A stretch of DNA of 20,408 bases, taken from contig CAVHXA010000031.1 of NCBI GenBank assembly GCA_963639765.1, positions 1-20,408 of the forward strand. Direction: 5' to 3'. Origin of the DNA: CAVHXA01 sp963639765. Lineage in GTDB: Bacteria > Bacillota > Clostridia > Oscillospirales > Oscillospiraceae. Below the pieces are notes generated by a model. The model saw only the letters and a list, made by a program, of their open reading frames with translations. It did not search any database and was not told the origin of the DNA. This document shows positions 6,782-14,900 of this stretch, one piece after another. A program made the translations under genes and the position numbers. Numbering within the stretch: position 1 is the first letter of the stretch; every line of letters starts with the position of its first letter.

Positions 6782-7774
6782 ATGGCACGAAGTGTGGTTG
6801 CACTCGATATCGGCGAATCGCTGGTAAAGATGGTCTGGTACGCCGGAAAGACCAGAAAAAAGGCAGTCAGCGTCCCGCTTCTCGACAACCTGGTCGCCAA
6901 CGGCGAGATTCTGTCCATGGATGCCATGGCGGACTTTCTGCGCCAGACCGCAAAGGAAAACGGCATCCCGCGCACGTCTGCGGCGCTGATTCTGCCGGCC
7001 TCGCTGGTCTTCACGCGAACGGTCACCGTCCCCGCCATGACCGACGCGCAGCTGACCTACAACCTGCCGTATGAGTTCAAGGACTATCTCGCGCAGGAAA
7101 AGAACCAGTACTACTACGACTACGCCGTGCAGGACCGGCAGGAAAACGAGGAGACGGGCGAGGTTACCGAGCTGCAGCTTTTTGCCTGCGCAACCCTCAG
7201 GCAAACCATTGCGGCCTATCGCGAGATGTGCCGCCGTGCGGGCTTCCGGCTGCGCTGTGCCATCCCCGAAGAGGCGGCCTACGCCGGAATTCTGGCCGCA
7301 AATCCGCCCGACACCGAGGACATCTGCTTTGCCGACATCGGCTACAACGCCATCCGGCTGCAGATTTTCCGAAACGGCAGCTTTATCACCCGCCGCACGG
7401 CCGAGCTTGGTCTGCGCGATGTGGTGCAGGCACTGGCCGACACCCGCGGCATCGACGTCCACATGGCCCACGAGCATCTGCGCAGCGACTACGAAAACGC
7501 CCTTACTGATCCGGCCTGTGCGCAGATCTATCACCGCATGGCAGTGGAAATCATGAAGGCCGTAAACTTCTACAACTACAACAACCGCCAGCAGACTCTG
7601 CACGACATTTATCTGTGCGGAGGCGGGGCCGCCATCGAGCCCCTGCGCGGCGCGATATCCGAGCTGACCGACCTTGCGCTGCACCCGGCCCACGAGCTGC
7701 TGCCTGCCGGCGGCTGTGCGCTCGAGCAGCCCTGGCTGTATGCAAAGGCCATCGGCTGTGCGCTGCAGAGCTGA
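6782..7774 (+). CDS. pilM: PilM-type actin-like T4P assembly protein
   Basis: Cytoplasmic FtsA/actin-fold protein that binds the tail of PilN and links the motor to the PilN-PilO membrane complex. The 330-residue product has the nucleotide-binding elements of the fold. These are phosphate-1 ALDIGESLVKMVWY (7-20), phosphate-2 FADIGYNAIRLQIF (183-196) and an adenosine-type LCGGGAAIEPLRG (278-290). The ATG at 6782 follows a modest purine-rich site (GAAGGTGAGG, 6764-6773), weaker than others in this cluster. The gene sits right after the 144-bp repeats and 12 bp before pilN, giving the conserved pilM-pilN-pilO order. Length is typical. Confidence 0.9.
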   Translation: MARSVVALDIGESLVKMVWYAGKTRKKAVSVPLLDNLVANGEILSMDAMADFLRQTAKENGIPRTSAALILPASLVFTRTVTVPAMTDAQLTYNLPYEFKDYLAQEKNQYYYDYAVQDRQENEETGEVTELQLFACATLRQTIAAYREMCRRAGFRLRCAIPEEAAYAGILAANPPDTEDICFADIGYNAIRLQIFRNGSFITRRTAELGLRDVVQALADTRGIDVHMAHEHLRSDYENALTDPACAQIYHRMAVEIMKAVNFYNYNNRQQTLHDIYLCGGGAAIEPLRGAISELTDLALHPAHELLPAGGCALEQPWLYAKAIGCALQS

Positions 7775-7786
7775 GGAGGTGCCGGA

Positions 7787-8362
7787 ATGCGTGTAAAAAA
7801 ACAGAAATATCCCACAAAGCGCAGCATCAACCTTGCGCGGCACGAATCACACCGCAAAAGCATCCTCACGCTTGTCTGCGGAACGGTGCTCATTGCCGCC
7901 ATCTGCGCGGCTGTAGCCAAGTTTGGCGTGGCGGACCAGTATAACCGCCTCAGCGAGGCCGAGCGTTCATATGCCGAGGTCCATGCGCAGCACAAGGAAA
8001 TGCAGCAGGCCATCGCAGACTATCCCGCGGTTGAGCAGGAATACCGCACCTATTCGCGTTCGTGGCTCACCGAAGACAGCGGCCTTGCCGTTTCGGTCGA
8101 CCGTCTCGACGTTCTGGACCTGCTGGAAGACCACATGATGACCTGCGGAAACGTCAGATCCTTTTCGATCAGCGGCACCACGGTCTTTGTGTCGATGTCC
8201 GGCATGAACCTCGAGGAAATCTCCGTGATGTTTATCGACCTGCAGCAGCAGCCCATCGTAAAGAGCGCGTCGCTCAACATCGCCTCCACCGCCGACGACC
8301 TGACCGAGGCCATGGATTTTTCGGTGACCATTGTTCTGCAGCCCGAGGAGGACAGCCAATGA
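7787..8362 (+). CDS. pilN: PilN-type T4P alignment protein
   Basis: Bitopic membrane protein of the PilM-PilN-PilO complex. The 191-residue product has a short basic cytoplasmic tail, one membrane segment (about 25-47), a helical stretch (50-85) and a small C-terminal domain. The tail contains INLARHE (14-20), resembling the INLLP motif through which PilN binds PilM in studied systems. The ATG at 7787 follows GAGGAGGT (7773-7780). Its stop overlaps the next start as ATGA (8359-8362), indicating translational coupling with pilO. The family assignment rests on gene order, topology and the INL motif; overall sequence is divergent. Confidence 0.82.
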   Translation: MRVKKQKYPTKRSINLARHESHRKSILTLVCGTVLIAAICAAVAKFGVADQYNRLSEAERSYAEVHAQHKEMQQAIADYPAVEQEYRTYSRSWLTEDSGLAVSVDRLDVLDLLEDHMMTCGNVRSFSISGTTVFVSMSGMNLEEISVMFIDLQQQPIVKSASLNIASTADDLTEAMDFSVTIVLQPEEDSQ

Positions 8363-8919
8363 GACGAAGCTTTACAACAAGGGAAAAGGTCCTGCTGGTC
8401 GTGCTGGCCGTGCTGATTCTGGGCATCGGCTATTTCAAGCTGCTGCTCGAGCCGATCAACGACGCCGTGGACGAATATCAGCAAAACGAAGCCGCAGAGC
8501 AGGACGAAATCATTCAGAATACCGCGCTGCTGGCAAAAATGCAGCAGATGCAGGAAGAGCTCGAAGAGATACGGGCTTCCGGCACGGCAAAGCCGCTGCC
8601 CACCTATGACAATTCCGACGCCATGCTCGTGGAGCTCAACACCACCTTTGCCGGAGCCAGCGACTATTCGCTTTCCTTCGGCTCGGCCACCGCACTCGAA
8701 ACAAGCAGCTATATCATGCGCCGGCCCATCAGCGTGTCGTTTTCGGCCGGGAGCTACGAGGCCGCCCGCGAAATCTGCGACACCCTGCACAACAGCTCCA
8801 ACATCAACCAGATTTCCGATCTGTCCGTATCGTTCGACAGCGACGGTGAGGTACACATAAGCATGAGCATTTCGTATTTCGAGCTTGTGCAGACTGCCGA
8901 ACAATCCGACGAAGCATAA
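8359..8919 (+). CDS. pilO: PilO-type T4P alignment protein
   Basis: Bitopic partner of PilN. The 186-residue product has a basic N-terminus (MRRSFTTREK), a membrane helix (about 10-30), a predicted coiled coil rich in Gln and Glu (35-72) and a small alpha/beta C-terminal domain. This is the normal PilO layout. The start is the ATG overlapping the pilN stop; the open frame extends further upstream only as an out-of-frame shadow of pilN. Because Gram-positive systems lack the PilP-PilQ outer-membrane path, PilMNO here probably only organises the membrane base. Assignment rests on order, topology and size. Confidence 0.8.
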   Translation: MRRSFTTREKVLLVVLAVLILGIGYFKLLLEPINDAVDEYQQNEAAEQDEIIQNTALLAKMQQMQEELEEIRASGTAKPLPTYDNSDAMLVELNTTFAGASDYSLSFGSATALETSSYIMRRPISVSFSAGSYEAAREICDTLHNSSNINQISDLSVSFDSDGEVHISMSISYFELVQTAEQSDEA

Positions 8920-8953
8920 CCTTCCCGCTGGCCCGCGAAAAGGAGAGTCCCCT

Positions 8954-11900
8954 ATGAAACATCCTGATATGAATCGCAGATCCCGGGGCTTTACCCTGGT
9001 GGAAATGCTTGCCGTGGTGGGCATTGTGCTTGCGCTGCTGGTCATCACCCTGCTGAGCCTGACCACCATCCGAAAGCATCTGCGTCAGCGCGAGCTCGAC
9101 AGCAAGGCGGAGACGATTTACGTCGCCGCCCAGAACCGCATGGCCGACCTGCGCGCCTATGGCTTCGACAGCGTATATCAGTATGAGAAAGAAAACACAA
9201 AAGGCGTGCAGAAGCTGAACTACGTCCCCGGCGACAGCGCGAGCAACGAGAGCACGCAGAGCACGCAGAGCGAAGCGGAAAAAGATGAAACTATCGTTGA
9301 AATCGACGCAGACACGCTCTGCTATGTCACCTCTGCCGACTGGAAAGACGGCACCACCATGCAGACCCTGCTCGGGGAAAGCGAGGAGACGTGGACCGCC
9401 TCCGCTCTGATCCTCAACACCGACGCACTGAGCGCGGACCTGCTGAACGAGACCTGGATTATCGAATACGACCCGCGCTCCGGCAGTGTCTACGCCGTGT
9501 TCTACAGCGAGAAGGACGAAGACGGCAACAGCGCACTGATGGGCAATAACGGTGAAATCAAGGATACACAGGAGAAGCTGGATACACTGCGCGGCAAGAA
9601 AGCCCGTCTGAACGACGGTGCCCGTGTGGGCTACTACGGCGGCGACATCACCGCCACCGAGATCACCTACGAGCTGCACCCCGGCATCCTTATCGAAAAC
9701 AAAGAAGAGCTGAAGGTCACATTTTACTGCAACAAGCCGGACGAATACCCTCTGACCTTTACCGTGACTCTGTCCGATGGGAACGCGACGCTGAAGAAGA
9801 CGTTTACAAGCCTGACCATGGTCAACAGCCAGCTGTACAAATACGACTGGACACTCGACAGCCTGAAAAGCGACAAAGACCGTTTTAAGAACCAGGTGAC
9901 GGGTTCGGATCTGACTCCCGGTCTGCCGCTGACCATTACCCTGCAGGTCGATAGCGATAGTCCGCTGATTTATAAAACGACCGGCAGCGACACGGCCACA
10001 GCAACAACAAACGGCCTGTTTGCGGACGATTCCACTGGGGAAATAGCCCACATCGCCTATGCCCGCCATCTGCAGAATCTGGATGCAGACTCCGGCGTGG
10101 CAGCATCGATCACAAGCGCACAGCAGACGGCAAACATCTCGCTGCGCGACGACGAGACCAACAAAGAAGACTGGTATACCCTGTATACGAAAAATGGCGT
10201 GGACTTCACGCCCATCGTGAACGAGCATCTGAAAAGCTATACGGGTGCCTCCAAAGCATCGGAGAGTAGCACCCCGGTTTCTCATACCATCGAGGGCCTG
10301 ACCGTTGCTGGCGCGACGACAGTTAACGGCAAGACCGTTTCCGGACTGTTCGGGACCTTCTCGGGCACAGAACTGGACAGCATTACCCTGATCGGCACGC
10401 GAATCGGCACCGCCGGAAGCACAGGACTTACCGCGAAGCAAGCCAATGCGGCAGGCGCGCTTGTGGGCCGCACGACGGGAACGGTTACGATTTCCGGCTG
10501 CTCCGTGTATCTCAACGAAACCGAAGACGTCGAGGACCTGCAAAAGCAGACTGCCGCGAGTGCTGTGGAGCCGTGGCTGAAAGGCGACACCGTCGGCGGC
10601 CTTGTGGGCGAGATCGCCTCGGGTAGCACGGTTACGATCAAAAACTCCTTTGCCGCCACGGTCGCGAACGGAGAAAAGACGGCCGGCGGCCTTGTGGGTG
10701 CCGTGAACGGATCATTGACCGCAACCGGCGTATATGCCGACTGCTATCTGCTTGCCGAAACCACGGGCGGCCTGCTGGGCCACGTCGGAGACGGAGAAGG
10801 ATGCTCTGCCACCCTCGAAAACTTCTATGCCGTAGGCTATCAGGTAGCGTCAAGCACCGCTGCGGGCCTGACTCCCGGCACCCTGACCAGTGCAAAAAAC
10901 GGCTACACTGCATGCAGCTTTGACGGGGGCGAAGCGGAAAACATCACCGTCTACTCCACGGCTGGAAAGATCGGCACAGTCGATGCAATTGATAACAGCT
11001 CGGAGTCCGGCACAAACGATGCTGTGACGAACGTTTATTATCTGTCCGGAACCGGATCGAAGCACATCCCGGGCACCACCGACATCAACTACAACGAGCT
11101 GCGCGGGCGGGGAAGCGGTAACGGCACCATAACGGCGGAGAACGTCGATAAAAAGCTGGGCTCTGCCTTCTCTGTCGGCACGGGCGGCTCAAGCAATCCC
11201 TATAACCTGCTCGATCAGGGCCTTTCCTCCTATTCCTATCCCCGCCTGACGGGTCTGGACCACTATGGCGACTGGGCTGCCACCTTTGAGTCCGGCACAC
11301 TGGTCTATTACGAGGTTTATGACGAAGGCAATGGGAAGATCTCCTACGGCTTCTACGGTGCAAACGTCAGTGCCCTGCAGTCGGACAAAACCGTTGTGGG
11401 CGACGGCTACGCCGTGGCCTTCGATGAGTCTGCCATTGGTAGTGTGCCGAGCTATGAGGTTACCCTCACCGGTGCAACAGAGACTGATAACGTGATTACC
11501 GTCAACACAGCCGGGACGAGCGAGGTCGTCACGGCGACTGTGACGTTTGCAAAAGATGATGCGAAGACGGTTACACACACCCCGACCGGCGGGACGGCGA
11601 CCACCTATTATCTCGTACCCCTGCCGAACAAAGTCACCAACCCGGTCCTCACCGGAACCGGAACCTTCTATCAGCAGATCAAAATCACAACCACGGGTGT
11701 TTCCGACACCTATTACTACAACCCCTATTTTGCAAAAACCGTACAGGCCGTCTCGCACAGCGAAGATGCTGCCGATGCACAGTCCGTGTCGGACACCGAA
11801 GCCGCACAGACCGGGAACGAGACTCCGGTTGCGCCGACAACCATCTCTGTGCGCACCCCGCGCCAGCTCAACGGGCTGAGCCTGTATTACCATACCTTTG

Positions 11901-14900
11901 CCGGCAACACGGCCTCCTCCCGCTTTGAGCAGGAGCTGAATCTGGATTATACAACATACAAGTGGACGGACTATACCCTGAACACGGAGAAGGTTTCCGT
12001 ACAGGGGCCGATCGGGGGAGCATCTGCGGATTTTGTCGCAACCTACGAAGGCAAATACCACGAGGTAACCGGCCTGGGCATCGAGGCGGACACACGTGCC
12101 GTTGGTCTCTTTGGGACGATCGGGCAGAGCGGGATTGTGCGCAATCTCTATCTGGTCGCGGACACGGAAAAGAACCTGCCGAAATACACCGTGCAGCGGA
12201 CCGAGCCAACCAAAACGGGGGAGGCTGCCTATGCCTTTTCCGGCAGCTCAAACAACAGCGCGATCGGCGCGCTGGCCGGCATCAACAGGGGAACCATCAC
12301 CAACTGCGCCGTGTGCGGCTTTGGCACGACCTATTACGCCTATAACTACAACACTGCCTCCATCGGCGGCCTTGTGGGCGAAAACAGCGGAGTGATCCGA
12401 GGCTGCTCGGCTGATGCGGCCGGCGTGACCATCGCTGCAAACGGCGGCTCCGCCGTATACGCCGGCGGCTTTGTCGGGCGCAACAGCGGCACCATACGAA
12501 ACAGCTATGCTGTTGGCCTGCTCACCGCAAAAGACGTAACCGCCAACTCCACCGCATGGATCGGCGGCTTTGCCGGGGCCAACACCGCATCGGGCACAAA
12601 CGGCGCCATGCAGAATTGCTACGCCGGCACGGCCCTCTCTGCCGTCGGTGCGGCGGAAAGCTACGGCTTTGCACGCAGAGCCGGCACTGCCGCCGCCTGC
12701 TATTACCTCGACGGCGCCACCTGTTCCTACGCAGGCAAGCTCTATGCCTACAACACCTCCACCAACGAATTTTCCACCTATGCAGCCGGGACGGCGACGA
12801 CCCCGACTGAGCTGAAGAATCATCTGTCTTCGACCTTTGGAGACGCTTCGCAATCCTATATGCATACAGCGACGGGCGACACAAACTATCCCTACCCCGC
12901 GATCGTGTCGAACGCGAACGGAAAGGTCCACTATGGCGACTGGCCGATTGTGCAGGACATCGGTGCTGTGGGCGTGTTTTACTGGGAACGCGAAGTGGGC
13001 GGCAGCAACGCCGGCTATCATCTGAGCTATGTGGCCACCCGCGAGGGCTTTGAGCAGGACCAGAGCACCGGGGGAGACGCTGTATATTACACCGGCAGCA
13101 CCCTCTGCACGGCCCACGACGACGGCGGCGTGATCACGGACTATGGCTATGGGTATTTTTACTCAACCGACCAGAACCTGCAGGCGGATGCACTGATACT
13201 GCGTAGTAGCAGTTGCGATATTAAAGATTCCTACAAAAACGAAAACGCCGCGTACGCACTCGCAAAGCAAATGCAGGGCTATACCTTTGTGGCCTACAAC
13301 ACCGCCGACACATCCGGGCAAGACGGCATCTATATGACCACCGGGGATAAGAACGCCGAGTGGACTCTGACATATACAGGCACAAACAGCGGCAAAATAA
13401 CCTACACCTTCACCGTCTGCCCCTTCTTTGCGAATGCCATCAGTCTGGACGAAATTTCAGGTGTGCAGAATCTGAACAGCGGGAGCGTATACACGACAAA
13501 CATGACAAAACCGGGGAAGAACGGATCTGGCGAGGCGAACAACGCCCCCTATGAAATCCGCTCCGTGCGCCAGCTGCAGTTCCTCAACTGGAACTATTAT
13601 GAAAAGAAAGCAACGTATTCGATTACCTCTGGAAACAAAGACAAGAGTTTTTCGAGCGGTGCCACTTATACATACGTTCGAAGCTGCTATCCCTACCTGC
13701 TTTCGGGAGCGGAAAATGAAAAGGTTACTAGCCCTGACAATGAGTTAATGCTCTACTGGACCCAGAGCCACGATGTGGATGCCTATGTGGAGAACGGGAA
13801 CCAAAACAAATACTTCACCCCCATCGGGAGCTTTTATGATGCTGGGAGTTACACTGCTGATTCGAAAGTTACAATCGCCTTCTTCCCGTACAGCTTCGAT
13901 GGGCAAAGCTACGTGATCCGAAACGTTGAGATCCATTCTCCCAACCAGGCCGTAGGCCTCTTTGGCGTGACTGCCGGGGCACAGCTGAAAAACATCGTCA
14001 TGTACTCCGACCGGGGAAACACGATCGAGCGTACACAAGATGGAACGGAGTGGTACAGCATCGGCGGGCTGGTCGGTTTCGCAGGCAGCCGTAAGGGATC
14101 TGTGAATGCGCGGACATCTAGCGTATTTGAAAACTGCACCGTTTCGGGCTATACCATCATCGATTCCAACGCGAACACTCCCGGCTGGGGCGGCGGGAAC
14201 GTGGGCGGCCTTGTGGGCACCACAAACATGGACATCACAAGCTGCAGTGCGGTGAACGATATACAACTGCGCTGCACGAGATATGAAGATGAATGGTCAA
14301 ATTTGCGTGTAGGCGGGATCGCGGGCGTGGCCCGCTGCACCATCAGCTCGTGCTATGCGGGCGGATCGATTGTGAGCAATGTAGCGGACACTTACAGTTC
14401 CGTCGCTACGGGCGGGTTGTGCATCTGGGTCGGCGGGATCGCCGGCGGGATTGTGGTGCGCAATTCCGGAAACCTGAAGGACCTCGTCGGTTTTGTCGAC
14501 CGCAGTCTGGTCGTTGCCAACTGCTACAGCTATACGGAACTGCCGAATGGGCGAACGAGTTGGGGTTGGTCTGACAACGACGGCTACAACCACGTGCGTA
14601 TCTCTATGTCCATCGCCTCGAACGGCGAAATGATGGCGAGCAGAAGTTTCTTTAAGCAAGTTGACTGCAGCAATGTCTACATCTACAACTGCTATGCGCT
14701 GGATAGTGCCGTGCAGAGCACGTCGGATTATCGATGGTATTATGAGAATTACACATCGAAAAATAAGTCTTGGGCGGGGGTGAACTTCGGAGAAATTATT
14801 AACGGCCCGGACAGCGTTACCGTCTACAACTCCGGCACCATGTACCTGACATATGAACAGATGCAAACAGATATGCGGCAGAAATTGAACAAGGCCGTGG

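Noticed and set aside
8804..10543. 579-codon minus-strand open frame opposite the giant gene
   Set aside because: Composition is an antisense shadow of GC-rich coding DNA and it overlaps pilO and the conserved pilin N-terminus of the giant gene.
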